Of a DNA stretch of 64,000 bases, positions 25,090-64,000 are shown piece after piece (positions within the stretch are counted from its first letter, which is position 1; every line of letters begins with the position of its first letter). Under the pieces are notes generated by a model, which saw only the letters and a program-made list of their open reading frames with translations, had not been told where the DNA came from and ran no database searches. The translations under genes and the position numbers were made by a program. Source of the stretch: Rhabdophis nuchalis (lineage: Eukaryota > Chordata > Lepidosauria > Squamata > Natricidae); NCBI GenBank assembly GCA_039707465.1, contig CM077648.1:26415119-26479118 (forward strand), given 5' to 3'.

Positions 25090-25535
25090 GTGATGGTGGG
25101 GTTCTCTGAGCATGAAAACATGGTCCCTTCCCCATCAAGGAGGTCCCTCTAGTGCAGAGGTGTGAAACTGGAGGCCCGCGGACCGGGTGCACCATGCGCT
25201 GGGCACTCCCACACCTAGTTTAGTGAAAGGGGGGGGGGGGGGAAGTCCCAATATAATGCCACAAGTTTGACACTCCCGCTCTAGTGGGACCAAGTACAAG
25301 GGCCTTTTCTGTGGTGCTTTCCTCCCTGTGGGACATCATCCTTGCAAAGGTAAGACTGGCTCCCATACGCTTTCAAAAAGTTCTGAAGACATGGTTTTGT
25401 GAGCAGGTCTGGGGATCCCAGGCTGATGTAGAACCCATTGCCTGAATGCTGTTGCCGGCAAACCAAAATCACCTTGAGTTAGTTGGGTGACCATATACAG
25501 TAAATCTCCTAAATGAATAAATCAATAAATATGTG
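25090..25535 (+). mobile_element. Old L2-clade LINE 3' part split by a hAT element
   Basis: A decayed C-terminal frame and 3' UTR (GGGACCAAGTACAAGGGCC; AAGTTCTGAAGACATGGTTT) end in AATAAAT repeats. A hAT element sits at 25,155-25,278. Confidence 0.6.
25155..25278. mobile_element. Short hAT element, 124 bp
   Basis: Starts CAGAGGTGTGAAACTGG and ends GTTTGACACTCCCG, with the exact duplication CTCTAGTG (25147-25154, 25279-25286). Confidence 0.88.
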
Positions 25536-26504
25536 TTCCTTTTAAGATAAATGCAATCTCTCTGTTTTGCATTTCTAGAAAATGTAGGGATCTAGAAGTC
25601 TCCTTCAGATGTCTGCTCCACTGTATCCGCATGTCACCAACAACCAGCACTGGGGCTTTCCAAGTTTGACACTTGCAGATCAAGTATCTGATAACTCCTT
25701 TGATGAAGCTGTTCTGTATGCTGTCTAGTCATTTATGGATCTAACTGAAATACTTCATCATAGCTCCTCACATGCCAAGCCTCCTTCATTTCCTTCTTCT
25801 AATCCCTTCTTAAATATATTTCCTTTCAAAGCTTTCCAGAGCTGATCTCCTAGCAAACTGCATCTGTCTCTACTTTGTGATGGACGAGCAGACAGGAATT
25901 GCCTGCGAAAATTAAGGAAAACCAAAGAAAAGGATCTGCATTCACCCATATTTTTACAGGGCTGCATAAACTGTGCTTTTCTTATTTTCAGATTGCATTT
26001 TTACCAGGCAGTTAGAAAGACAGACTGCCTTAAATGTTAAGCGCACTGTACACATAACTTCATGCAGTTTCTTTCTACTCTCTGCAATAGAACTGGTAGT
26101 TCTATCATTTTTCTTGCAGATATCTTCAAAACAAAGTGGAATCATGTAAATATTCTACTATCTGCCTCTCTAACAGTTTGAAAATCCATTTTATTAATAC
26201 CATTTATATTAAAGAACGAAAATGGACATATTAACCATGAAACAAAATTCAATTCTTTCCATGCTTAAATTTCAACACAACTAACTTGAGGTTAGTGCAA
26301 GTTTGAATACTGCAATACTCAAGTTAATATGAATTGTAAATTGATGCCAGGTTGTGTTTGTGATCAAAAATTTAGTAAATGCGAAGCTAGTGTATGCACA
26401 ATTGACTCTTATGCGTGCACAGGTATGACTACAGTTTTAGACACTGCTAATCTTTTGTGTATGCAAAATGGAGAGAAAAAAGATTTTACCAGAGAAAACA
26501 GTAC

Positions 26505-26610
26505 AAGTGTAAAAAAGAAGAGGCTCTGTATTAGAACAAAAATTGGATGTCATTGAACAATATAAATATGCTCATAGCAATGCTACAATAGATGTTGGAA
26601 TGTGTGAATA
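26505..26610 (+). pseudogene. pogo/Tigger-like DNA-binding fragment
   Basis: A frame shift away from the KKKRL end of an upstream frame, the sequence reads LEQKLDVIEQYKYAHSNATI. This resembles the N-terminal helix-turn-helix of pogo/CENP-B-type transposases. No catalytic region was found. Confidence 0.5.
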
Positions 26611-26799
26611 AACTGTCTGAATATACAATAATTGCTATTTTGTTTTTTATAACCACACTATAATGTTGTTAACCATAAAAATATGTATTGAAATATTTCA
26701 GTAATATGCATACTGAACATTATGTTTAATTGTTTTCATTGCTTATTTCTTTCAAGCTGGAACAATTACGTTTTCCATAGAAGTATCAGTTCAAATATA

Positions 26800-27133
26800 G
26801 AGGCGCGGTGGCTCAGTGGCTAAGATGTTGAGATTGTTGATCAGAAAGGTCAGTAGTTCGGCAGTTCGAATCCCTAGCGCCGCATAACAAAGTGAGCTCC
26901 CGTTACTTGTCCCAGTTTTTGCCAACCTAGCAGTTCGAAAGCATGTAAAAATGCAAGTAGAAAAATAGGACCCACCTTTGGTGGGAAAGTAACAGAGTCC
27001 CATGCACCTTCGGCGTTTAGTCATGCCAGCCACATGACCCTGGAGACATCTTTGGCTTTGAAAAAGAGATGAGCATCGCCCCCTAGAGTCGGGAATGACA
27101 AGCACATATGTGTGAGGGGAACCTTTACCTTTT
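26800..27133 (+). mobile_element. Sauria SINE, near full length
   Basis: Head GAGGCGCGGTGGCTCAGTGG, B box AGTTCGAATCC and the 3' end GGGGAACCTTTACC, in the same order as the copy at 23,213. Confidence 0.88.
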
Positions 27134-27545
27134 AATCACTTCAAATAATGCAAGTTCAAATAATGTAACCATTTATTGGGATTCATTCACTCTCTCAATT
27201 GAGATCTACCTATGGTATCTTTCTTGGAGTTTCTGTTATCTGCAATAATTACATATAGGATCTAGTATAGATGGGAAAGATCAGAGATATATCAGTTAGC
27301 TAAGCAGAATGTCTGGGCACCCCAAAAAGTAGTTGTGTCCCTCCATCATGGCTTATATCCTGTTTACTGTGGAAATCTATCTGTGTTGGAGGCTTGTATA
27401 CTTAATGACATTTCCTCCTATATAGTGATAACAGCTATAATGTATTATTTATTATTATTTTCCAAGAAAATACAGCAATCACATTTTTTCAGCATTATTT
27501 GTATAATGAAATATGATTTTTTTTAACTAAATAAAAATTCAACTA

Positions 27546-27930
27546 CATAGTCCTCTATTTACAACAGTCAGCTTAATGACCATTCAAAGTTGCAATGGCA
27601 CTGAAAAAAGTGACTTATGACCATTTTTCACAGTTACGACCTTTGCCCCATCCCCATGATCATGTGATCAAAGTTAAGATGCTTGCCAATCTCGGTTCAT
27701 ACTTATGATTGTTGTAACATTCCAGGGTGACGTGCCACTTTCTGACAAGCAAAGTCAATGGGGAAGCAAGATTCACTTAACAGCCAGGTTACTAATTTAT
27801 CAACTGGAATGATTCACTTAACAACTGTGGCAAGAAATGTCATAAAATGAGGCAAAACTCACTTAACAAATATTTCACTTAACAACACACATTTTGGGCT
27901 CAATTGTGGTCATAAGTCGAGGGCAACCCG
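27546..27930. mobile_element. TA-flanked MITE, 385 bp
   Basis: Inverted ends CATAGTCCTC and GTCGAGGGCAACCCG, flanked by TA on both sides. It belongs to a dispersed family whose interior repeats TCACTTAACAAC motifs. Two older copies lie at 29,445-29,750 and 37,384-37,769. TA flanks suggest Tc1/mariner mobilisation. Confidence 0.7.
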
Positions 27931-28210
27931 TACACACTCCATGCTCCTTTGCATTTCTTTCTCTTTAATATTGTGCTATGGAACTGTTTTCTCCAGACAT
28001 ATGCTTGGCTTCTTGATGTACACCAGCATCTCCTAGTGGACATAATTTTTATGCTACCTTGCAGATTGAAAATTAAGACTGATTTCTCATATATTCTCAG
28101 CGTCTTTATTTAAAACTATATTTTTGACTAGTACATAATTTTTTGGGAACAGAACATAAAAACTTACAAATAATGAGATTTTTATCTCACAGTCAGGCTT
28201 TTGTTCCATT

Positions 28211-28996
28211 CAGGGTGGATAAAAATAAAGGATTAATTTTTTAAAAAAAAATTAATCAGATTGTTTTTATTTCCATAGGATTTTTTTAAATTTTTATCTA
28301 ATTTATTTTAATAACAAGCTTTTTGAGTAAAAATCTATCTAAAAATAATTTCTATTTAAGATACATTAATAATTTAGTTTATTCAGCATGAAATGGCACT
28401 TAATTATGTTGCATGAGGCTGTAGAGTCTGCAATATTTCCATTTTTGGTAAACTTATTCAATGAATCCAAGCTCTGCAAGCCAAGATAACATGCCCTGCA
28501 TTGATGCATTCGCACAATTTCACAGTAACCATGAGATAAATCATAAAGCAAAGGTCAGAAATATTTTTTATCCCGTTGTTTTGCAAATCTAGGTACAATA
28601 CAAACTCTATGATTGTTTGAAGAGAAATTCATCTGTGCCACCAAGTGTGAGGAGGAAGGGAAAGCAGTAAAAATGAAAGTGAAACCTTCTAAGCAGCTTA
28701 TAAATATATTAAAGAGCACCTGCATTTCAGATCCATCATGACAGCACCTGTTAACAGGCATTCACTCACTTGCTGCCTGCCAAGTTTCACACCTTGTTGT
28801 GTCACTGCCGCGTCACCAGCCATCCCATTAAAGTGAATGGGACTGTTGGTGAGTCAACAGCGGGTCAGAGGAGGAGCCGCTGTGGGACTGAGATGACAGT
28901 TGTTCTTTAAAAATTATGATTTAAATCAAGTTGATTTAAATCAAGGTTTTTAAACTAGTGATTTAAATTCACTTGATTTAAATCAAATCTACCCTG
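28211..28996. mobile_element. Larger non-autonomous hAT element, 786 bp
   Basis: Starts CAGGGTGGATAAAAAT and ends ATCTACCCTG. The flanks GTTCCATT and GTTCCCTT match at seven of eight. The right arm repeats TTGATTTAAATCAA. No transposase frame. Confidence 0.78.
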
Positions 28997-29218
28997 GTTC
29001 CCTTAACTCAGATTAGCAGACCTGCTCAATGGTGGTGCTTTAGAATTCCAGACAGGGATATCACCCTTACTTGGCTAAACTAAGAATAGAACTGGGGCTT
29101 CTGTGTGCAAAGACAATAGCATTCCTCAAGTTCTCAAAAATTTGCAACACTGAGAAAATATTTAGACTTTGACAAAATTCAATAAAAAACCCGTACACAA
29201 AAGCGGATGCTCTGTCAC

Positions 29219-29351
29219 AGGTGTCAAACTCAATCGCATTATGTGATGTCATGTGATGTATCGTGACGTTTTTTGTCTTTGTGGAGCCGGGGTGGGCGTG
29301 GCCTGTGTGTGATGCATCCGGCTTGTGGGCCGCTAGTTTGACAACCCTGCT
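29219..29351. mobile_element. Short hAT-like element
   Basis: Starts CAGGTGTCAAACTCAA and ends TAGTTTGACAACCCTG. The flanks are only partly alike. Confidence 0.6.
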
Positions 29352-29444
29352 CTATGTGATTGGTAACAAGTTTAACACCCAACTTCTTTTCTGTGGTAAT
29401 TGGAACACTGTAAAATTATCATGGTGATTCCTGAATACTAGCGA

Positions 29445-29750
29445 TATAGTCCTTGACTTATGGCAATTAGGATCAGAATTTCCATTTCTAAGCAAGGCAG
29501 TTAGGTGAATTGTATGCAAGTTTATGACCTTTATTGCCACAGATAAGTGAATCCAGCTTCCTCCATTAACATCGTGTGCTGGCTGGGAAGGTTACAAATG
29601 ACAACCAGGATCTGCCATGTTGTAAATATATGCCTGGTTACCAAGCACCTGAATTTTGATAACCTGACATGGGGATACTGTGATGGTCGTGAGAGGACCG
29701 TAAGTCACTTTTTTCAGTGCTGCTATCACTTTGGTCACTAAACGACTACC
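29445..29750 (-). mobile_element. Decayed copy of the TA-flanked MITE
   Basis: Ends TAGTCCTTGACTTA and ACTACCTATA, with interior blocks shared with the copy at 27,546 in changed order or orientation. Confidence 0.5.
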
Positions 29751-29921
29751 TATAGTCACTAACTACCTCACACACAGGGCATGCCGACCCCAGCTTTGTG
29801 AAGGCAAAAAACGTTGATACATCACATGACATCGTGACATGGCGAGTTTGACACCAGTGACTTATAGCATTTCAAGTATTTTGAGATTGGAAATATTGTA
29901 TCTAAAAAGCCCCCTAAACAG

Positions 29922-29924
<3 letters not shown>

Positions 29925-29952
<28 letters not shown>

Positions 29953-29953
29953 T
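29925..29953. repeat. (AT)n microsatellite
   Basis: About fourteen AT units. Confidence 0.9.
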
Positions 29954-30825
29954 TAAAATCCTCTTAACTTTAAAAAAGAGAAAATAAGCCCAAGATCTAT
30001 CCAGATATATATGAGCATTTTGTGAAGCAATCTCACTCATTTCTGCCAACAAATCCAAAGTGCAACCATGTTAAAATGTTACGAATATAGGATAGAGAAA
30101 GTTGTTGAAAGAAATATGATAATTACTTAAATTCACTACCACTGGAAAAGCTTTTAGACCAAATAAATGTTCCTGTTAAAAAAAAATCCCCTCTGATTAA
30201 GGTTGAGATGGATTATTATAAATCTATTACTATGTGTTTTCACAAATTTCCCCAATGTTTTAAGTTAGGGGCCAAGCTAAATTACATTTTTAAATTTCTA
30301 AATAATGTGATGTTGCATTTATGTTTGCACCACATGTGAATAAGCCCCAAATAATTTTAAAAACTCTAAGGAAAGATAACAAAAGGGGGAAAATAGATAT
30401 GCCCACAAAATAGAATTGTTGTACAGCAAGAGATAAATTTATTGGCATTGGTTAGAAATACGTTTTAATTTACCAATAATCAGAGAAAGTACAATCACAG
30501 AATTCACACTGCATGAGGCAAACTGCATTAAAATATGTCAGCTTGGCAAATATATTTATGCATTTTCAAGCCAAACAATGTTTTTAATTGAGTAGAAATT
30601 GAACAGACTGTTCCAGAAAATATAACCACGTTATTAAGGAGAAAGTGAGCTAAATTTATACAGAGCTGCTTGAAGTCTGGTTTGATAATTGTCAGCACAT
30701 CTGGATTTACTAACAGATGGTTTCATACAAAACAAAAACTACATTTAGAAGGTAGTTCATTAGCTTTCAGTTTAAAGACAAAACAATTACTCTTAGAAAC
30801 ATATGCAACTGTCTCATTTTCACAT

Positions 30826-31250
30826 TGTGTGTGTGTGTGTTCATAGATTTTCACAGGTGTAGGTATGCTGGTCTTGTTGTATTTGGGTCTTTTCCCATGT
30901 AAGATTGGGATTGTCTTGGCAACGTTTCGGCAAGGTCCCACTCGCCATCTTCAGGATGGTGTTTTCAGCTTCGTGCTTGTGTGAGCAAAGCATGGTCTGA
31001 GCTGCCGTCTTTCTATAAATCTTGGTGTGTGTGTGTGGACTGCTGGTTTTGTTGCTGTAAGTGGGTTGATTGGCTATGTAGTTGCATCGTGATTGGTAGT
31101 TTGTGTTTGGAGTTGGTGTTTGTAGATTGGTTGACTGTTTCGTATCATCCTGTGTGTCTGAGGTGCTGGCTGTTTGTCCATTGTTCTTTTGTGTTGTAAC
31201 GACCTGAGTGGTTGGTGGGGCTCGTTTGTTGACTAGGGCTGGTCAATGCC
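30826..31250 (-). mobile_element. Repeat with CTGAAGA...GAAAC hairpin motif, possibly Penelope-like
   Basis: On the minus strand CTGAAGA (30948-30954) is followed by a six-pair hairpin, GGCGAG with CTTGCC (30941-30946 and 30929-30934), and then GAAAC (30924-30928). This resembles the hammerhead-type core found in Penelope-like retroelement ends. One extra base before the stem departs from the canonical core. No reverse transcriptase is present. Confidence 0.4.
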
Positions 31251-31254
31251 TATC

Positions 31255-33384
31255 AGACATCAGGTAACCAGGTCAAGTCTAATAATTGCCATGAAATACC
31301 AATATTGTAGGAGCTGCCTTAGAAAGCAGACTGTCTGCATTTGATTAAACTGTGTTCTACCTGAATGTCATAATGTGAGAGGGTTATTTTAAAAAAATGC
31401 TGGTGGTATATTTATTATAAAGGTGGCAATGGACACAGTAACACATGATACTGGACATTATTGTTTTTACTAGTTATTTGTATGAAGTATTTACAACAGG
31501 GCTAAGCAACACAGTTCTGATGTCAGATTTCCTCCTAGGTCTCCTTCCCAGTGACTCCTACCTCTCTCTTTTCTGCTTCATCCTTTCTTTATATCTCCCT
31601 CTAGTTTCTGGCTTGATGTGTGTTGTGTAAAAAATAAAGGACTGAACTTTACATAGTGTGCTCAGTGTTGCTTGAATATTCTCCTTACAACCAAAACATT
31701 TATCATTTCTCCATTGAAGGATGAATCTCTCTCAGGGTCTGAGTTTGCCACCCAGGAACTAAGGCTTCTCTATTGACAGCTGACTCCCTCTGCTCCCTCC
31801 AGGATCTTTATTATTTTATTTATTTATCGTATTTATATCCCGCACCCATCTCCCACAGAGGGACCCAGCTGACACCTGCAGCCAACCAAATCCATCCTTC
31901 CCATTCTTGGGTCTTCTGTGGAGCTTTCACACCACTAGGTCTTTACTTCCCTTCTAAGAATGTCACTCTGGACTGTTCTTTTCACTCTAAACAGGAACCA
32001 ACAAATGTTCAGCACACTTCAATTCTCTGTCCAACTTCTCTCTTTCCAGCTTTTCTGTTTACTCCATTTACTGTTTTTTTACCTCCACTTCTCTTCACTC
32101 TTCTTCTCTTTGTCCATTTTTTTATTATACTAACAGTAAATCCTACAGTAACTTAAAAGATGGATGCCCCCCTCTACTTGAATACCCAACACCTGTGAAC
32201 TTTGTTATATGGGACACCTGCCATAAAATCTCCCCACACCAGCCATGGCTAGCAGCCGGGACAGCTCATCAAGCCTCTTAATAGAGCAGCTGCCCTTCTA
32301 GGCCAGAATAGAGGGGGGGGGGGGTGTTTTTCTCCTTTTACTCACTCAGCAGCAGCCATGCCAAGCCACTCAAATCCATAGGCTAACATTAACAAAGAAA
32401 GCAGCTGCTATAATTGTACTTTCATGCATTTAGAGTCTTGTTAAGTATTTCAGGGTAACATTGCATTGCAAAATAAGAGCTTAAAATGTTTCAAATGAAA
32501 CATTCCATTAAAAGTCTAAAGCTCCCTTTAAAAGGATTTAAAAATAATACTTTAATACTCTTTTAAAGAGTGTTCTATTTTTGTTCGAATTGCTGAATTT
32601 ATTTTGCCTGCTGTACTTTAAATTCTTTAATACTACAATAGTGTATTTAAGGCAGAAAAGTCTAACAAAAACATGATCTCATACTTGATTTCATAGGGAG
32701 TCAAGTTATATTGCATAACACTGAAAAAAAAAAAGAAACAGTGACAGTATTTGATTGGGAACATGAAAAATATGCAGCAATGATGAAACTAAGAGTATAT
32801 ACAGAAGCTTCTCTAAACAAGAATACACAGAGAGAGACAGACAGACAGAGAGACAGAGAGAGGGAGTGAGGGAAATTAAATGTTTATATTTGGTTTTTAG
32901 AGTTATGTTAATAAATGTTGTAAACTGAAATAAAAAGGGTTTGGAAATTACTTGTTATCTTTTCATTATTTTTAGTATTTATTAATTTAGAGGGGATTTG
33001 ACACTACATTCAAAGATTTATGCAGACAGACAGATAGACCAAAACAATTCAATGTAGTTTGTCTGGAATAGTTAACTTTTGTTATATTGAGCAATTATTA
33101 AATAACTTTAACTTATTTAACTTATTCATTTTCTCTTCTAGAATTATCTGTTTCAAATAATTTTTGAAAGATATTTTTGGAACTGTAATCACAACATAAA
33201 TAGAAATAGTAATTCTAATGACTGTATTCACTGGACAAAATAAAAGACAATCAATGCCCTGGTAGTTTGTAACCACACATTCAAGTGTGCAAGAAGCAGT
33301 ACATTACTTTTGTGACTTCTAGAAAACTGGTGTGTGTGTGTGTGTGTATGTGTGTGTATATATGTGTGTGTGTGAGTGTGTGTG
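31255..33384. other. Intergenic, nothing recognised
   Basis: Contains an L2 3' end at 31,797, a GA-rich run near 32,830 and a G run near 32,312. No gene signal. Confidence 0.5.
31797..31875 (-). mobile_element. L2 LINE 3' end only
   Basis: TTTATTTATTTATCG followed by ATATCCCGCACCCATCTCC, the reverse of the L2 3' end. Confidence 0.6.
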
Positions 33385-33391
33385 TGTGTGT
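33330..33391. repeat. (GT)n microsatellite, interrupted
   Basis: GT units broken by AT and GA dinucleotides. Confidence 0.9.
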
Positions 33392-34015
33392 TACGTTTTT
33401 GAGCTGATCAATAAATAAGTCAGGGAGACTAGTATAGATCTATTTCGAGCTTTTTAGCTCTCATCAGCTAGCCATACCCTTACTGGGATTCGAACCGGGG
33501 CTGTATTATACGTAACCAGGGCTGTATTTGAACCATGGCTGTATTATACGTAACACACATATAGAAAAATTACACAACGGAAATCATGGCTTTCTGTCTA
33601 GATGGTCTCTGGTGATGAGCCGAAAGGCAGAAAAGGAAACAGTATGTCTCCTCCCTTAATTGGGGCCCTGACAGGGTGTTGTGGAACAATTATATATATA
33701 TATTTGTTTTTGTATATATATATAACGTTTTTGAGCTGAGCAATAAATAAGATGTTGTGACACGTATGTATGTATGTATGTATGTATATATATATATTTG
33801 TGAGTTGATGAAGTGGATATATTGTTACAGCTTCCTGTTAGGCCTATTCAAGGGAGGAGACAAACTTGTCATCCTTCTCTGTCCTTCGACTCAACCTAGA
33901 GACCATCCAGACAGAGACCTATTAAATTGCTGCTGTCTTTTTAGATATGTGTTAAATTTCTTTAAGGGATGATTAATAATAATTAATTAAGAGACCAGGA
34001 TGGATCTTGTGAGTT
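33385..34015 (-). mobile_element. tRNA-like head and SINE body pieces, same group as at 7 kb
   Basis: At 33,485-33,500 the minus strand has a B box GGTTCGAATCC after a head ending GGCTAGCTGATGAGAGC. At 33,830-34,015 lies a body matching the SINE at 7,045-7,225 (CTTCGACTCAACCTAGAGA; GAGACCAGGATGGATC). GT and TATG microsatellites lie between and beside them. Confidence 0.5.
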
Positions 34016-34030
34016 GCTGTATATATATAT

Positions 34031-34290
34031 AGAAACTTAAGACTCATTTGTTCCATCAAGCCGGCTTGGCCTAATTTATGCTTCTTGCCACAGTCTGTAA
34101 TATAAATTGTTTTATTCGGTTTTTAATGGGTTACAGTTTTTAATGTTTATAAATTCGTACAGGGTTATTTAATTCAATTTTAATTTTGTATGCATTGTTA
34201 TGTTTTTAGAAGTTTTAATTTTCCTGTACACCGCCCCGAGTCCCTTCGGGGAGAGGGGGCGGTCTAGAAATTCAATAAAATAACTAAATA
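34031..34290 (+). mobile_element. L2 LINE 3' fragment
   Basis: Codes the last residues KLKTHLFHQAGLA with a stop, then the 3' hairpin CACCGCCCCGAGTCCC and GGGGGCGGTC, and an AATAAAATAA tail. Confidence 0.8.
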
Positions 34291-35159
34291 ATAAATATAC
34301 ATACACACGCATATATATATACATATACGTGCATATATATACACACACATAATTATGCATAATTGTGTGTGTGTATATGTATACATACACACACAATTAT
34401 TAAAAGACAATCTCAATACCTCACACATGCCAAAATGAGGAAGACCCTTTTTGGTCTTTAAACATGTTTAGCACATATGTAAAGCATATATAACACATCT
34501 AAGATTACATGGTCATTCTGTGATTAAAAAATACAAACCTATTTGTCCCTATTTGTTTGTATAGCATATCTTTCTCCAATAAAGTTTTTTTCTGATTTGA
34601 CTCAAAACTGAAATTTTAAAAATGATTGTTGGTATTGTAATTGAATATCAGTGTAGCTAGGTAACCAAAAGCACTGTCTTTATCAATCATACTAAGCAAA
34701 TAAAGTACATTATGACTTAGCATGCTGTGTGAACTCAACCAATTGTTGTTTATTCAAAATACCAGGATCACTTAGGTAGCATCACCTAGCAACCTTGGCT
34801 CAAAACCACACCTGATTAGCCTAGTGTAGAAGATCGTTAGCGAATATCCTCGCCGTAAGTTATACGTGTAAAACACACAAGCGCGCGCACACACACAACC
34901 TTAGAAGGCAGCAGTAAATTGCTTCTCTAATATTGCCAAGAAAACTACATGCCCATATAATCACCCACAGGAGCCAAATACAGCCCAAAGAAACCAATGC
35001 TTTCAAATTATATTGTAGTTAAACTACAGCTTAGCAACGTTGTATTAACCCAGCCATTTCCGTTTATAAACTCTTTTATCTGTCATCCATCCATAACTTA
35101 TTCAATAAACCAATATTAAACCAACCATTATGAAAACATTAACATTACTCCAATTCCGT
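34291..35159. other. Intergenic, upstream of the SEC24B promoter
   Basis: TA/TG simple sequence at about 34,295-34,400, then AT-rich DNA up to the CpG-enriched promoter. No exon recognised. Confidence 0.5.
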
Positions 35160-35400
35160 GCTCACCACTATAAATATTTTTTCTACCAGCCATGGGACTG
35201 TTTATCTTTTGGTGGGGAGGAAGTCCCAGCAAAACCACATATTCGCAGCGCAAACTGGGAGGCAGTTCAGACCAATAGGCGCTGCCCATTGGCTTTCTGA
35301 GGCGGAGCTTCCGGGGTCACGATTAAGAGGTAGCGGTTTCCTTCTGGTCGGCCAAAAGGGCATATAAGGAAGTCCCGTCCGGGCCTCAACCATTATCGTC
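35160..35400 (+). promoter_or_regulatory. SEC24B: Candidate SEC24B promoter
   Basis: This is a CpG-enriched island in AT-rich surroundings. It holds a forward CCAAT at 35272-35276, a reverse one (ATTGG) at 35288-35292, an ETS-like CTTCCGG at 35308-35314 and a TATAA at 35363-35367. An initiator-like start would fall near 35,391. The layout fits a housekeeping promoter about 0.8 kb upstream of the first recognisable SEC24B exon. The alternative is a retroelement LTR, because an AATAAA lies only about 65 bp after the TATA box; I saw no matching second LTR. Confidence 0.5.
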
Positions 35401-35555
35401 AAGCGGTGTTGGGAGGAAGAGTTGTAAATAAACACTGTGGCCCGGCGAGGAAGGGCTGCCAAGCTGGACAAGACGGGTCGGATACATCATTAGAAGAAAC
35501 GAATAAGCTGCGCAACAAAAATTTAGATCGTGGCCGACTGACTTGTTTCCCTCGG
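35391..35555 (+). other. SEC24B: Candidate non-coding exon 1 of SEC24B
   Basis: The stretch after the TATA box ends in a good donor, CGG then GTAAGT, at 35556. It contains no ATG, and the frame compatible with the phase-1 start of exon 2 has stops (TAA at 35429 and 35504). If used, it is 5' UTR and translation starts at the methionine at 36217. Human SEC24B has a coding first exon of about 50 residues (from memory); I do not find an equivalent in the window. Confidence 0.4.
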
Positions 35556-36216
35556 GTAAGTACAGGGACATTGAACTGGACGGGAAGAGAATGGATTATC
35601 CCTGAGATCTAGAACATTAGGAAAGATGCAGCACGGACCTCAAAGTAAATTGAAGTATCATGTTATTTTATATCTATATATCTATGTCTGTCTGTCTATG
35701 AATCTAAAACACAGTATATCGGATAAGATTCAATCTTAGGCTGAAACACGAGTTGTCTACTTGTTATAGTTTAAATATTTCTTGTTAGCATCTTTAAATT
35801 TTGATTTTTGTGTTATATATCACTGTGTAAATATCTCGTTCCCATTGAAAAAAAGTGATATATGTTAAGTGAGCATGTACTGTCTTCTGTAATTGTAAAA
35901 TTATATAGATGATACTTTCCACTCATTTCTGCTATAGATTTTTTACATGAAGTGTTTCAGTGGCTGCACTGAATTGTCATTATGCAGGTTTCTTCAAAAT
36001 TATTTGTTCACTATACTGATTGAGTGATTATAAGTCCCCAAATTAGCGTCAGCTTTTAGTGGTTACTTTGATAGATTTTCTCCAGCAAAAACATCCTGAA
36101 ACTAATTTGTGTCTTCCCACTTTTATGTCCTACTGATATTTGAGTTCATACATTTCCTTTAAAGTGAAGCACTTTTAATTGCTGTAATCTCTCTTTCAGG
36201 ACTATCACATAATCTG

Positions 36217-64000
<27,784 letters not shown>

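Noticed and set aside
26329..26556. Cysteine-containing 75-codon frame that might suggest a small secreted protein or toxin
   Set aside because: No signal peptide, no known cysteine spacing, no flanking exons, and its end overlaps a pogo-like transposase relic in another frame.
31773..32156. 127-codon open frame
   Set aside because: It crosses an L2 3' end, is rich in Leu, Phe, Ser and Pro typical of pyrimidine-rich non-coding DNA, and has no motif.
35158..35367. 69-codon frame overlapping the promoter
   Set aside because: It starts without ATG, lies upstream of and across the TATA box, and has no SEC24B similarity.

Overview
This is nuclear genomic DNA from a squamate reptile, most likely a snake. 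The evidence is a large set of dispersed repeats: Sauria-type SINEs, CR1 and L2-clade LINEs with seeded microsatellites, many short hAT elements, Tc1/mariner elements and a long GATA array. There are no bacterial-style operons. Family names are recognised from sequence motifs; no database search was possible.

The one host gene is SEC24B on the + strand, encoding a COPII coat cargo adaptor. A CpG-enriched stretch at 35.2-35.56 kb, with two CCAAT boxes, an ETS-like site and a TATA box, looks like its promoter plus a non-coding first exon. Coding exons 2 to 19 run from 36,200 to the window edge. They join without a frame break into about 949 codons, roughly four fifths of the expected protein. 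The last helical part and the gelsolin-like domain lie beyond the window.

Positions 1-35,150 are intergenic. I see no host exon there, and only repeats, simple sequence and unassigned DNA. The most informative part is the insertion record: many hAT elements keep exact 8-bp target duplications, L2 copies are split by later insertions, and one L2 insertion sits next to an uninterrupted copy of its target repeat. A Helitron-like 3' end follows the GATA array at 22.0-22.45 kb.

The introns hold two notable elements. Intron 3 carries an antisense L1-type element that contains ORF1 but no ORF2, inserted into an L2 copy. Intron 5 carries a complete 1,617-bp Tc1-family transposon with near-perfect ends, a TA duplication and an apparently intact 340-residue DD34E transposase. 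Two further Tc1-like relics lie in introns 7 and 14. The last intron holds an inverted pair of sequences with a conserved hairpin motif.
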